Below, piece by piece: positions 13,101 through 22,185 of a DNA stretch of 64,000 nt; position 1 is the stretch's first letter, and every line of letters begins with the position of its first letter. Location of the stretch: assembly GCA_002633005.1 (NCBI GenBank), contig NMRA01000101.1, forward strand, positions 418,115 to 482,114, in the 5' to 3' direction. The notes beneath the pieces were generated by a model. It saw nothing but the letters and a program-made list of their open reading frames with translations. It had not been told where the DNA came from and did not search any database. Made by a program: the position numbers and the translations under genes. The DNA is from Phoronis australis (taxonomy: Eukaryota > Phoronida > Phoronidae).

Positions 13101-16100
13101 CCTTAATGAAAAACTCCACTCTTTCGATGTTTGCAAAGTATCAAAGGTCCACCGTTCAAGATATTCGAACCACCCCCTTCGCAATGCTGGCTACGGGCCT
13201 GCAGCTCCTGTGGCGTCTCTCAGTGGCAGTTTTGTTTTTGCGTCCGCGACTGACTCAAATGGCCCCTAGCAGCAACCTTGTTTAGTTTAGCAACTGTATT
13301 TCTATGAAGGTGACAAAGAACGGCAACGACTTTCGGGCGGACCCGACAACAATTGTTCTTCCTCGTACCAACTATTTTCCCCAGTATCTTTGGAGTTCCT
13401 CGACGGATTTTCATGAAATTTTGCAAAAAGTTCCCTATTAAAAAGACAACGACACCTTTTCAGTTTCGAATAGATTCGACGTGTTGGACTCCACCTAGTG
13501 ACCATGTTTTAATTATTTCCGAATGCGTTTTGGCGTCAGTCTCTCTATCTCACAAACGACTCTAAGAATGGTTGTTAGCATGTGATCCTCGTGGGAAGAG
13601 CACAGAGGACAAGGATTTTCAGACGGTTCTGACTATTGTGGCACTCCCTAGTGGTTGCTTTGTTTCTTCTCGTAAGCGGTTGTATCTTCCAAACCTCCTG
13701 CAGGATCATTGATAAATTCGATTGATATGTTTTTAGGAGCATGATAACGGATGGCTGGCGACGATTTCAACGGGTTGACTCCTAGGGCAACCTCTGGTGG
13801 CAATGCTGTTTTTTGCGTGTCACTCAATATAAGTTCCTTGGTGGATCTCATGAAACTAGGCATATGTTTCTATTGAGGAGAGTACAAATGACGCCAACTT
13901 TGGCACAAATGCGTTCGCTTTGGTATCTACCACGTTTGTTGATGGATGCTCATGAATTATGGCAAATAAGTTACTATCACATAGCCAAAAGAAACGGGTT
14001 GTGTTTCAAATGGATTTGGCCTACGTTTCGCATCCTAGTAGCCATTCTATTATTCTTGTGCCCTTTGTCGTCTGCTACCCTAACTTCCAAATTTTTTGAA
14101 GGATCGTAATGAAATGTGACAGGTGTGTTCCTATTGAGAACATTTCTTACTTGCTTTGCACCCCGTAATTTTAACAACATTGCTCCGTTTAGTGGGAATG
14201 TTTAAGATTAATGAACATCGCTTGTATCTGCACTGTATGCGATGCACATGTTAGGCGCATAACATCTCCAAGAAGCGAATCAATCCACATCTTATACTTT
14301 GGTTATAAAATAACTTATTCACTGGTAAATACGCAATCAGTCTGCGACACTTTATAATTTTCCCCGGCGTTGTTTCCTCCTGGCGGCGAAGGAACGAAGC
14401 TACTTTTTGAAAACATTAAGTAACAATGTGATAAAATAGGATGATAATTTTAACACTGTCGAAAATATTTTATTGTTTTCTTTGCAAGACAATGAAACGA
14501 TATCCATCTCAGTTAAGCTCAATTCTGTTTCCAGTTCCGGTTCTAGCTGGCTATTCGCCGTCCCATGGGGCCTGCGAAAGTTGCTCGTCTGGATTAAAAA
14601 TCATTATGGCGAAGTAGACATCTACATAACAGAGAATGGATTTTCTGACAGAAACGCTACACTGAAGGATAGTCATCGCGTATACTTTTACAAATACTAC
14701 ATAAACGAAATGCTAAAAGGTAGGTTTGAATTACAGTACCTTGAAATATATTGTCATAATCGAAAATCTCTTTTTGTAAGCTCTATGTCAATGTGGGAAA
14801 CTTGTCCTCAAAATCTGTGTATCATTATCTGTTAGTCTGAGTTGAACTGCACCCAGTTTCTTTGCATGACAGCCGCTGTCCGACTTTTCCATCAAACCGA
14901 AGTCTTCGCAGTACTGTGACACGCCCAGCAGCAAGAAATTTGGTTTCTATCAATTCTGTTTCTATCGGAAAAAACGGAATTTACATTGTGATAGCAATAT
15001 TAGGCTAAAAAATAGCTGCAGGCAGTCTGATATAGTTTATACAAGACGTGCACATGCCACTCAGGTGGGGCCCATTGAACTGATCACATAGAACCGCTTT
15101 TATAGTTTATTGATATGTAAATGTAACTGATGAGTTCGAGAGTTGGTGCAAGGATGAGTTCGAGAGTTGGTGCAAGGAGACATCAGTGTACCATCAACCT
15201 CAAGGAAAGGTTATGTGGACACTTATTCAACTAGACCATACTCATGCCTGCTCTGTATTAGACAGCTGTTGTTTCAAGCACAAACATTGAAAATGCGACA
15301 GCGATGTGTTTTCCAATCCACATTACAAAAGATGGTGTTTTTGACCAATTGATGTTAAACGCATGACGACTTAGGGGGTCTTTAGGCACATAGCTGGAAA
15401 CGTACGCAAGCTGTTGACGTTTATCCGAATACGTTCCCCTTTTTCCGAACGGAGACATTTTCTTTCCAAACCCGTGCACCGTGCAATTTCTTCTNTTTTT
15501 AGGAGCATGATAACGGATGGCGACGTATCCAATTACCATTGTGCTCCCTAGTCCCCGAGTTCCTTGAAGGCTTTTCATAACTTGAACATGACAAAAGACG
15601 ATTAATAACACTTATTCATTTTCGGAGGATTTGACGTATTTTATACAACAGAATGGTCATTTTTATTGTTTTTGATTCTGTTTTTGCATCTGCTTGTCTA
15701 TCGGCCACGTCACTCTAAGAATTGGTGTTGTGTGTTCTTTCTAGGAAGTGGGTGGCTGGCGACGATTTCAATGGGTTGACTCCTAGGGCAACCTCTGGTG
15801 GCAATGCTATTTTTTGCGTGTCACTCAATACAAGTTCCTTGGTGGATCTCATGAAACTAGGCATATGTTTCTATTGAGGAGAGTACAAATGACGCTTTGG
15901 CATCTACCACGTTTGTTGATGGATGCTCATGAATTATGGCAAATAAGTTACTATCACATAGCCAAAAGAAACGGGTTGTGTTTCAAATGGATTTGGCCTA
16001 CGTTTCGCCCCCTAGTAGCCATTCTATTATTCTTGTGCCCTTTGTTGTCTGCCACCCTAACTTCCAAATTTTTTGAAGGATCGTAATGAAGTGTGACAGG

Positions 16101-18096
16101 TGTGTTCCTATTGAGAACATTTCTTACTTGCTTTGCACCCCGTAATTTTAACAACATTGCTCCGTTTAGTGGGAATGTTTAAGATTAATGAACATCGCTT
16201 GTATCTGCACTGTATGCGATGCACATGTTAGGTGCATAACATCTCCAAGAAGCGAATCAATCCACATCTTATACTTTGGTTATAAAATAACTTACTCACT
16301 GGTAAATACGCAATCAGTCTGCGACACTTCATAATTTTCCCCTGCGTTGTTTCCTCCTGGCGGCGAAGGAACGAAGCTACTTTTTGAAAACATTAAGTAA
16401 CAATGAGACAAAATATGATGATAATTTTAACACTGTCGAAAACTTGAAATCGTTTCAAAATATTTTATTGTTTTCTTTGCAAGACAATGAAACCATATCC
16501 ATCTCAGTTAAGCTCAATTCTATTTCCAGTTCCGGTTCTAACTGGCTATTCGCCGTCCCATGGGGCCTGCGAAAGTTGCTCGTCTGGATTAAAAATCATT
16601 ATGGCGAAGTGGACATCTACATAACAGAGAATGGATTTTCTGACAGAAACGCTACACTGAAGGATAGTCATCGCGTATACTTTTACAAATACTACATAAA
16701 CGAAATGCTAAAAGGTAGGTTTGAATTACAGTACCTTGAAATATATTGTCATAATCGAAAATCTCTTTTTGTAAGCTCTATGTCAATGTGGGAAACTTGT
16801 CCTCAAAATCTGTGTATCATTATCTGTTAGTTTGAGTTGAACTGCACCCAGTTTCTTTGCATGACAGCCGCTGTCCGACTTTTCCATCAAACCGAAGTCT
16901 TCGCAGTACTGTGACACGCCCAGCAGCAAGAAATTTGGTTTCTATCAATTCTGTTTCTATCGGAAAAAACGGAATTTACATTGTGATAGCAATATTAGGC
17001 TAAAAAATAGCTGCAGGCAGTCTGATATACTTTATACAAGACGTGCACATGCCACTCAGGTGGGGCCCATTGAACTGATCACATAGAACCGCTTTTATAG
17101 TTTATTAATATGTAAATGTAACTGATGAGTTCGAGAGTTGGTGCAAGGAGACATCAGTGTACCATCAACCTCAAGGAAAGGTTATGTGGACACTTATTCA
17201 ACTAGACCATACTCATGCCTGCTCTGTATTAGACAGCTGTTGTTTCAAGCACAAACATTGAAAATGCGACAGCGATGTGTTTTCCAATCCACATTACAAA
17301 AGATGGTGTTTTTGACCAATTGATGTTAAACGCATGACGACTTAGGGGGTCTTTAGGCACATAGCTGGAAACGTACGCAAGCTGTTGACGTTTATCCGAA
17401 TACGTTCCCCTTTTTCCGAACGGAGACATTTTCTTTCCAAACCCGTGCACCGTGCAATTTCTTCTGGGTAGGTATAACATGCCCGAATTTTCAGAACCAG
17501 TTGCTCCAATGAATAACGGGCATCATAACTGGTTTTCAAAATACAGGTACGTCATATCCAACTATTGGCGGGTACACCTATGTGAGCTATGGTTCTTAGC
17601 ATCGATCAGGAAACACGATGGGTATGTAATAGTCACTTACAACCAGGGTAAGAACCAGCCTTCTCCGTCGAATAACCGACGGGCATCAAACTCCTTTTCA
17701 AATTTCCGGGCGACCCGTGTAAATAACTATTGCCCACGATGCCATGTGCTTTGTTCTTACAACTAACACTTTATATTATGTGTTTCTGTTTTACCTACAG
17801 CTATCAAAATGGACGGAGTAAACGTGAAAGGCTACATGGCATGGTCCCTTATGGATAATTTCGAATGGGAACGAGGCTACGAGGAGAGATTCGGTTTGTT
17901 TCACGTAGACTTTAACGATCCAGATCGGGCCAGGACACCGAAAGATTCTTCAAAATACTATGCTCAAGTCGTCAAGGACAATGGTTTCCCCGATCCCGAC
18001 TGTAAACCCGATCCTGTTTCTGGTTCCACCAGCCTTACTTATAATTGCTTGTTGGTTTTCTTCGGAGCTATCCTAGCAGTCAAACACGTAGTCTGA
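1004..18096 (+). CDS. Glycoside hydrolase family 1 protein, secreted, lactase-like/beta-glucosidase-like (complete, nine exons)
   Basis: Exons 1004-1163, 3412-3542, 4091-4354, 6237-6420, 6645-6805, 8685-8766, 9690-9825, 14535-14719 (or its second copy 16530-16714) and 17801-18096 join in frame with GT-AG borders to give 532 residues, the size of a single GH1 TIM-barrel. Residues 1-19 are a signal peptide. GH1 landmarks follow in order: [26 protein letters not shown], the acid/base glutamate in TFNEP (Glu194), the nucleophile in YITENG (Glu406) and [11 protein letters not shown] near the aglycone site. Both catalytic residues are intact, so retaining beta-glycosidase activity is expected. The last 21 residues are hydrophobic after a run of small residues, which suggests a GPI anchor or membrane tail, so the enzyme probably acts at the cell surface or outside. 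An upstream in-frame ATG at 980 would add eight residues; I prefer 1004 because it gives a standard signal peptide and has G at -3 and +4. Substrate is not determined. Confidence 0.9.
1321..1574. mobile_element. Short hAT-like non-autonomous element
   Basis: The ends are inverted (AGAGGTGGATCTAC and GTAGATCTGCCACT) and are flanked by an imperfect 8-bp repeat (gaatccca at 1313-1320, gaatccat at 1575-1582). The CAGTGGC(G/A)GATCTA type of end and the 8-bp duplication fit hAT elements. A second copy lies at 11143-11396 and an inverted partial copy at 45448-45590. Confidence 0.6.
2222..2473. repeat. 20-bp minisatellite, about 12.6 units
   Basis: The unit catgtcagcttgatgcgtgt is repeated head to tail with occasional single-base changes. 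It lies inside GH1 intron 1 and has no spacer structure, so it is a plain tandem repeat. Confidence 0.95.
3412..3542 (+). CDS. GH1 exon 2
   Basis: It encodes residues 54-97, starting [16 protein letters not shown], the conserved segment after the first GH1 strand. Acceptor AG at 3410-3411, donor GTACGA at 3543, phase 0 exit. Confidence 0.88.
3543..4090. other. GH1 intron 2
   Basis: Unique AT-rich intron. An open frame on the minus strand at 3611-3889 has no recognisable domain or splice context, so I do not call it a gene. Confidence 0.7.
4091..4354 (+). CDS. GH1 exon 3
   Basis: It encodes residues 98-185 and starts [18 protein letters not shown]. It includes YHWDLPQAL, the strand carrying the substrate-contact histidine of GH1, and ends FGDR. 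Exactly 88 codons, phase 0 on both sides. Confidence 0.92.
4355..6236. other. GH1 intron 3
   Basis: About 1.9 kb without recognisable repeats or exons; the short open frames (4863-5045, 5461-5655) look random. Confidence 0.7.
6237..6420 (+). CDS. GH1 exon 4: acid/base catalytic exon
   Basis: It encodes residues 186-246 and starts [12 protein letters not shown]; Glu194 in NEP is the catalytic acid/base of family 1. It includes HAKAYRRYH typical of the following helix. Phase 1 exit at GTATTA. Confidence 0.93.
6645..6805 (+). CDS. GH1 exon 5
   Basis: It encodes residues 247-300, [14 protein letters not shown] through [20 protein letters not shown], a conserved GH1 block. Acceptor AG at 6643-6644, donor GTACAA at 6806. 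Confidence 0.92.
7140..7310 (-). mobile_element. tRNA-derived SINE, family 2
   Basis: On the minus strand it carries a box A-like region (TTGCTCACTGGTTTGAG) and box B (GGGTTCGAATCC), then a tail with ATTGCACAAAGGTGTCTC. A diverged copy with the same head and tail lies at 11580-11755, which shows that the two parts belong together. Confidence 0.65.
7329..7390. repeat. (GT)n/(CG)n microsatellite
   Basis: Alternating purine-pyrimidine tract of about 60 bp just beside the SINE; the pattern can adopt Z-DNA. Confidence 0.9.
7777..8190. mobile_element. Fold-back or MITE-like element
   Basis: The left end (aaggccctttt, then motifs with cgaagttatcgc) is matched in inverted order near 8080-8190 (gcgataacttcg, then aaagggcctt). 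The arms are imperfect, with shared motifs such as the GTCGACG and CCGTTCATA segments. No transposase is visible. Confidence 0.45.
8685..8766 (+). CDS. GH1 exon 6
   Basis: It encodes residues 301-327, including [16 protein letters not shown], the conserved LPxFT segment of GH1. Phase 1 exit. Confidence 0.9.
8767..9689. other. GH1 intron 6
   Basis: About 0.9 kb of unique sequence with no exon or repeat that I recognise. Confidence 0.7.
9690..9825 (+). CDS. GH1 exon 7
   Basis: It encodes residues 328-372, starting [14 protein letters not shown], the GH1 DFxGxNxY block. The donor is GTGCGT at 9826; the exit is phase 2, which only joins in frame to the TTCC start of exon 8. Confidence 0.9.
10340..10460. 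repeat. (CA)n-rich microsatellite
   Basis: CACACG and CACGCA repeats over about 120 bp, with interruptions. Confidence 0.9.
10610..10720 (+). mobile_element. Solo end of the inverted-repeat element family seen at 12380-13000
   Basis: It matches the left end of that element, from ggttccttgcgtgccgct through the segment ending in the tctgattggctggtc motif. Its partner arm is not seen nearby. Confidence 0.5.
11143..11396. mobile_element. Short hAT-like non-autonomous element, second copy
   Basis: About 250 bp, alignable end to end with the copy at 1321-1574, with ends AGAGGTGGAGCTAC and GTAGATCTGACACT. The flanks share ccaag. Confidence 0.55.
11404..11520. repeat. Degenerate 17-bp tandem repeat (TTCCGAAGGTTCGCTA type)
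   Basis: Six or seven imperfect units of about 16-17 bp built on attccgaaggttcgct. Related wording recurs near 20775-20860. Confidence 0.7.
11580..11755 (-). mobile_element. tRNA-derived SINE, family 2, diverged copy
   Basis: The minus strand has TTGGCTCAGTGGTTTGAG, a decayed box B (GAGTTCTAATC) and the tail GCATTGCACAAAGGTGTC shared with the copy at 7140-7310. Confidence 0.6.
12380..13000. mobile_element. Inverted-repeat element, about 0.6 kb
   Basis: The left end (gttccctgcgtgccgct, then ggtagccagtacgca) is matched by the reverse complement near 12930-13000 (tgcgtgctggctacca, then gcagggaacc). The arms are about 50 bp with scattered mismatches and extend outward into ccgtcacggc at both ends. 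No open frame suggests a transposase, so this is MITE-like. Confidence 0.6.
13380..14200. repeat. 255-bp dispersed/tandem repeat units in GH1 intron 7
   Basis: Units start near 13385, 13840 and 14095 with wording like ccttggtggatctcatgaaa and carry caaatgacgcc and ctttggtatctaccac further on. The same unit appears in PRODH introns at 49900-50491, 59757-59830 and 63080-63350, and upstream at 32200-32420. Confidence 0.7.
14535..14719 (+). CDS. GH1 exon 8, copy 1: nucleophile exon
   Basis: It encodes residues 373-434, [18 protein letters not shown] through [16 protein letters not shown]; Glu406 is the catalytic nucleophile. The exon is 185 bp, phase 2 in and phase 1 out, so only one of the two copies can be used in a transcript without breaking the frame. 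Confidence 0.9.
15011..15176 (-). mobile_element. Diverged SINE tail, family 1
   Basis: The stretch from gctgcaggcagtctgatat to gggcccattgaactgatcac aligns with the tail of the SINEs at 27263-27490 and 61621-61828. The tRNA-like head is lost. A copy repeats at 16995-17150 within the duplicated block. In copy 1 a 23-bp segment (gagttcgagagttggtgcaagg type) is repeated twice. Confidence 0.5.
15495..15495. other. Single N, probable contig join
   Basis: One undetermined base at the exact junction between the two copies of the exon 8 block. Confidence 0.85.
15496..17465. repeat. Duplicated block, copy 2 (contains GH1 exon 8)
   Basis: It starts with the same tttttaggagcatgataac as copy 1 (13730) and ends at caatttcttct, the words at which copy 1 stops. 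Beyond this it continues into unique sequence and exon 9. It carries about 230 extra bases near 15522-15752, related to the 255-bp repeat. Confidence 0.9.
16530..16714 (+). CDS. GH1 exon 8, copy 2
   Basis: Same length, phases and splice sites as copy 1. One visible residue change, SSGSNWLF instead of SSGSSWLF. Catalytic TENG is intact. This copy is contiguous with exon 9. Confidence 0.88.
16715..17800. other. GH1 intron 8
   Basis: It holds the end of duplicated copy 2 with the SINE tail, then unique sequence. No further exon is needed: exon 8 joins exon 9 in frame. Confidence 0.7.
17801..18096 (+). CDS. GH1 exon 9: last exon, C-terminal hydrophobic tail
   Basis: It encodes residues 435-532. 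[17 protein letters not shown] and [21 protein letters not shown] are the terminal GH1 barrel strands. The tail after DPVSGSTS (residues 512-532) is hydrophobic and ends within a few residues of the stop at 18094, which suits a GPI-attachment signal. Confidence 0.93.
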
Positions 18097-18251
18097 TGCA
18101 CTAAGACAAAGTTTAACGTTTAACATTAGCTTTTACGTAGTATCTAGTAATGCTTTTATTGAAAAAATACATTTTATTATCGTTATCAAATTTACAGTTT
18201 AACAGAAGAACTACACTGTACGTGCCTGGGTACGACATCTGTTGGCTGACG

Positions 18252-18257
18252 AATAAA
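18252..18257 (+). terminator. Candidate polyadenylation signal AATAAA of GH1
   Basis: The hexamer lies about 155 bp after the GH1 stop, followed by T-rich sequence. Confidence 0.4.
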
Positions 18258-19480
18258 ACAGATTTTTAATAGGTTACTGCTCGGTGTGGGTAATGAACAT
18301 GGTTTTATTAATCACAACACTTTATTTCTCATTGTGTATTATATGGTGTTATTTCGTTCATAACACTTGCACTTGTCCTCCACCATAGTGCTGATTGTGT
18401 GTATTTTTGTACTCAGTTGATTTTTTTTATTCACTGCGACCAAGGAGTCATATGCTTTTGCTGCGACTGCAGCTTTCATGGTTTAGGTTGTGCGAATAGC
18501 ATTCGTTCTTTGCCACTTGCTTGTAAATACAAGAAATCTCCCTGGGACAAGTTTGTTTTAATTTGATTATGAAAACCATCGCATAGTGTCTTCAAGACTT
18601 GCACTTTAATTTATCAACTGATCTGGGCATCTGGATGGTGGAGAAAGTTTTTTTTTCTCCTCTCACCTAAATTTTCCGCTAAAACCTGTGAATGTCATGG
18701 CGTGAGTGCGCCACCTAAGAGTTGTGATCACTTTTGTCTTATTTCAATTAGACGTTTCAAGGCTGTCCCCACGAATTTGTCCCTAAGGTGACTTGTTTTT
18801 GAAAAGATTTTCTCGAATTTACCCGTAGTAGAAAGACGTGTTATATTCCGAAAAGTATATAAGGTTTCTGAGCTGAGGAAACAAGGAAAGCAAATAGAAC
18901 ATTGGATGTGTTGATTGATGATTTTGTCCGCGGAAGATGGCTGACAGGCGCGTCAGTGTTACTATTTTCAATTCGATCAAGGCATTGCAATACGATGGCG
19001 TTTCTGCAAAGAAAAGTTTTTCATCAGAGCCTGGTATATACTAGGGCCGGATGAAGCAATTGCGGGGCCCGTAGCATAAGTCAAAGCGCGGGACTAGGGG
19101 CTTTTCCAGGATTTTGAATTGGGGGGCCAGGCAGAGTATTGGCCAGGATTTTGTCCGTCTGAAATTGGCACTCCCGAACTGCCAAATGGAATCTTGGAGA
19201 ATTTTAGGGGGGCATGCCCCCTTGTCCCCAATCTAAATCCGCCACTGGGGACCCCTACTAAAATGTTCATACAACGGTACATTCAGTCGTTTAAGCCTGA
19301 ACAGGAGCTTTCGGCTCAGTTATCGTTCACTTGAGTCAGACAGCTCAGCTCGCGGCTAATTGTGGTGTATTGTTCGGATTGAATATTTTTTTGCATTTCG
19401 CCTAGCGAAAATGTTAGTTTTAGATGAATCGTTAACGTTACGTAAAAGTTTATATTCAATGACCCATCGGGCGAGGCTGT
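18258..19480. other. Intergenic sequence after GH1
   Basis: Mostly unique. A TATATAAG at 18856-18863 precedes a short open frame at 18937. A short repeat with the CCGCCACTG end of hAT-like elements lies at 19095-19257. Confidence 0.6.
19095..19257. mobile_element. hAT-like short element fragment
   Basis: G-rich and C-rich halves (aattggggggccagg and gcatgcccccttgtcccc) end in aaatccgccactg, the reverse of a CAGTGGCGGATTT end. The left end is not defined. Confidence 0.4.
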
Positions 19481-20630
19481 TCAACCCTGTGTGTGTTCCA
19501 CGTTGCTTCTGAACTCGTGTTTTGATCTGTCAAATTTTGAAAACGAGCGTTCGCAGCAACAATTAGTAAGCATGAGAGACAGATAGATTCTTAAAGAGGC
19601 CTGGAACACAATAAACAGACTAAATTGTAAAATCGAAAGTGGTTTTCTGCCACTGAAACAGAATTTAACCTGCTTCCCAGATATTTTTAAGATTTGTTCG
19701 TAAAGATTTTTAATTTTTGTTGATATCAAAGCATTTGCTTTTAGTTTCAAATTAAAAAAACGATCTGTCAATTGCTTGTCACTTCGTCAAATTTTCTCCC
19801 ACAAGGCAAAGCACGTCTCCTTATTTGGTATGCCAAGACATAGACGCAGCACATTTCCCTTATATGAAAAATGTGACCTTTAACCTCAAGCGACTTCAAG
19901 CAACTAACTGTGAGCGCATGCGCGCATTTATCATAAGTGGGAGGGAACTATATGGTAACCACAAAGTTTTTCATTAGGGCGTATTTCACAAATCGTGAAT
20001 TTTTGATTTTTTCTGGAAATTTCCTCACAGGAGAAAGTGAATTACTCTGTACTAGACGTTGCACGATGGTACTTTCGTCAGAGATTGTTCAAAAGATATT
20101 TTGACGAGCTTTCGTGTTCTATGCCTCTTTAAAATGATTTCAAGATTTGGAAAGCACAGCACCAGACAGTGGTCGGTTACAGACCGATACATTTGCATCT
20201 CTACTGGATCTTGGTTGTTTTGTCTGTCACTATGACAACCTTGCAGTTCACCAAATTCATCACCGATACTTTCCTCCAAGTCTCGAAGATATTTGCTGAC
20301 TGTCGACTAGCTAAGTTAAGACTGGTGCAATTTTGTGGGCTGTTATATTTTGCAGCTTTCGAAGTGGTCCGGGTACAGTCTGCACACTTTCTTAGGTATT
20401 TTGGCCCATTTTGAAAAGAAGCAAGCAAGCTATCAATAATAGCTAAGAAAGCAGCAGAGTTCGTCATTTAACAACTGGGTCGAGATTGCCGGAACCACCG
20501 ACTCATCGTAAGCTCGGTTTCCTTTACTTTCTCTGCCAGCACAATATTGCTTCCATGTACAACTTGTCAGCAGCTTTTCCCGAAATGAGTCGTGAAGTTC
20601 ACAGTATGCAAAAATGATTTTTGACACGTC
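19481..20630 (-). pseudogene. hAT transposase remnant
   Basis: On the minus strand the frame at 19481-19771 contains LRIYLSLMLTNCCCERSFSK and then FRSNVEH, the C-terminal dimerisation motif of hAT transposases (family pattern: ALRIxLxLPVTNxxxERSFSKLKxIK). It is the type found in ZMYM-like hAT proteins. Further upstream on the same strand (20052-20630), in shifting frames, are fragments such as FLAIIDSLLASFQ that are weakly compatible with the same protein. Stops and frame changes show that it is dead. Confidence 0.6.
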
Positions 20631-20879
20631 ACCAAGATATTAAAGTTGTTTTTAAAATTATCTTTGATTAAAAATGTTAAAAACTTTTACACATGGGACA
20701 AAGCAATTACCGACGGTCGGGAATCGCAGGCGGGTTGTTACTCTGGAGGTTCATTCCCCTAAGATTTTATTTTCGGAATATCGACCAATTCTGAGCAGAA
20801 ACAATAAACATCATTTTGTGTTCTTACTCCGAAGGGCCTATACTCCGATGGGACATTTTATTTCATATAAATAAGTCTC

Positions 20880-21740
20880 TTCACAGCCAAACTATGCGCT
20901 GTGATTTCTACGTCGACATCTAGAATCTACTTTATTCTGGTGTCGAGATATGGGTACAGTATATTCGAAAGACATAGAAAATGTACACAGTGATTTTTGT
21001 AAATGGGTCGCTGGTGTGTCTAAAAAGAGTAACGTAATGGCTAGAGGGGAATGCGGCAGTCGTTTACTATCTATGAAATACATCTGCTGACAATAATCTT
21101 ATAACTGGACCAAATCTCTTCAGGGCTGGGTTGCATGAAGCTTCAAAATCATCCGCTGGATAAGTTTGATTGTTGCACTGTTCAACAATAACAACGTGGC
21201 TATGCAGCGTATAACTTTTATGCAACTGTGCCCAGATGGATGATCCCGGAGGTACTCGAAGAACAGTTATAGGATGCTGCGAAAGAACTGTGAAAGACGG
21301 CGAACAATTGGGCCAGTGCGGTTAAAGATATTTTATTCAGATATGGGTTCGGGAAGTATAGATAAGTGGCTCGGGAACTATTCGTTTATCTATATTAGAA
21401 TTTAAGTAAAGATTGTTGGATTGTGGTGCTCAAGAATGGATGGTGTCAGAGCAGAACTCCAGAAAGTGCTCATTTTACTCCATCATCAAATAGATTTATC
21501 TTGTGAAGAATATCTTTACTGCCTACCACCAAGTCTACGTAGAATACTAGCTAAATTCAGGTACATTCTAAAGGAGGGGAGGCTTTGTGAAATCTGCAAC
21601 CGCTCAGAAATTGAAGACGAAAAACACATTTTACTTAACTGTCCAGCATTAAACGATTTGTATTCAAAACAAACCCTGGCAACCTTCTGAAAAGACTATC
21701 CCTACTTATATTTTAAAAGCCTGTGATTTCAGGCAGGAAA
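20880..21740 (+). pseudogene. LINE reverse transcriptase C-terminal fragment
   Basis: At about 20935-21080 the frame reads WCRDMGTVYSKDIENVHSDF then KWVAGVSKKSNVMARGECGS, matching the post-RT region of LINEs with FxKxxLGVxxxxxNxxvygElG. At 21421-21690 follows RLCEICNRSEIEDEKHILLN with CPALNDLY, the CxxC...HxxxxC zinc knuckle near the 3' end of many LINEs. The two parts are interrupted, so it is a degenerate 5'-truncated copy. Confidence 0.7.
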
Positions 21741-21892
21741 TTCTGATATTGTAAATGTGTAAATATGTATATGTGTTTTGAAGATCTGGTCATCATCTGA
21801 TCATGAAATTGACTTCTGGGCTATGCTAATGTAATGCGACATGTACAAGTGAGGTTTTCTCCAAGTACAACAAATAAACAATCTCTCTCCCT

Positions 21893-21919
21893 CTCTCTCC
21901 CTCCCTCCCTCCCTCCCTG
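21893..21919. repeat. (CTCC)n microsatellite at a contig end
   Basis: Pyrimidine tetranucleotide repeats that stop at the N at 21920. Confidence 0.85.
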
Positions 21920-21920
21920 N
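21920..21920. other. Single N, probable contig join
   Basis: It separates the (CTCC)n tract from the telomere-like tract. It begins the segment 21921-27590 that I interpret as an alternative haplotype. Confidence 0.75.
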
Positions 21921-21939
21921 CCCCGCCGCTGTCTTAACC

Positions 21940-22185
21940 GTCTTAACCATGATCCGGTCCTATCCCTAACACTAAACCTAACCCTATTCCTTATCTCTTA
22001 TCTTAACCCTAAGCCTTATCTTAAACTTAACACGAGCCGTAAAACTGCACCTAATCCTAACCTTAAATTAAACCTAACCCTAAACCTATCCCTAACCCTA
22101 CTCCTAACTCTATGCCTAACCCTAGTCCTAACCTTAACCCTAGTCATAACCGTACTCAACCTAATCCTATCGCTAACCCCATAAT
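21940..22185. repeat. Degenerate telomere-like (CCCTAA)n tract
   Basis: Hexamers such as ccctaa, cctaacc, ccttaacc and cctaaacc recur with many variants over about 240 bp. The degeneracy and the gene-bearing sequence after it argue for an interstitial tract. Confidence 0.75.

Larger units (their letters stand above)
9826..14534. other. GH1 intron 7
   Basis: Long repeat-rich intron: (CA)n at 10340-10460, an inverted-repeat element family at 10610-10720 and 12380-13000, a hAT-like element at 11143-11396, a 17-bp repeat at 11404-11520, a SINE at 11580-11755 and 255-bp repeat units at 13380-14200. Confidence 0.75.
13730..15494. repeat. Duplicated block, copy 1 (contains GH1 exon 8)
   Basis: This block is alignable with 15496-17465 over almost its full length with scattered substitutions and small indels. 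It stops exactly at the N at 15495. Confidence 0.9.

Noticed and set aside
13813-14109. 98-codon frame repeated at 15814-16086
   Set aside because: It falls in the 255-bp repeat units in a GH1 intron. The second copy exists because of the duplicated block, and its length differs by an indel without sign of frame preservation.
21940-22185. Chromosome end
   Set aside because: The telomere-like units are too degenerate, and gene-bearing sequence continues on both sides.
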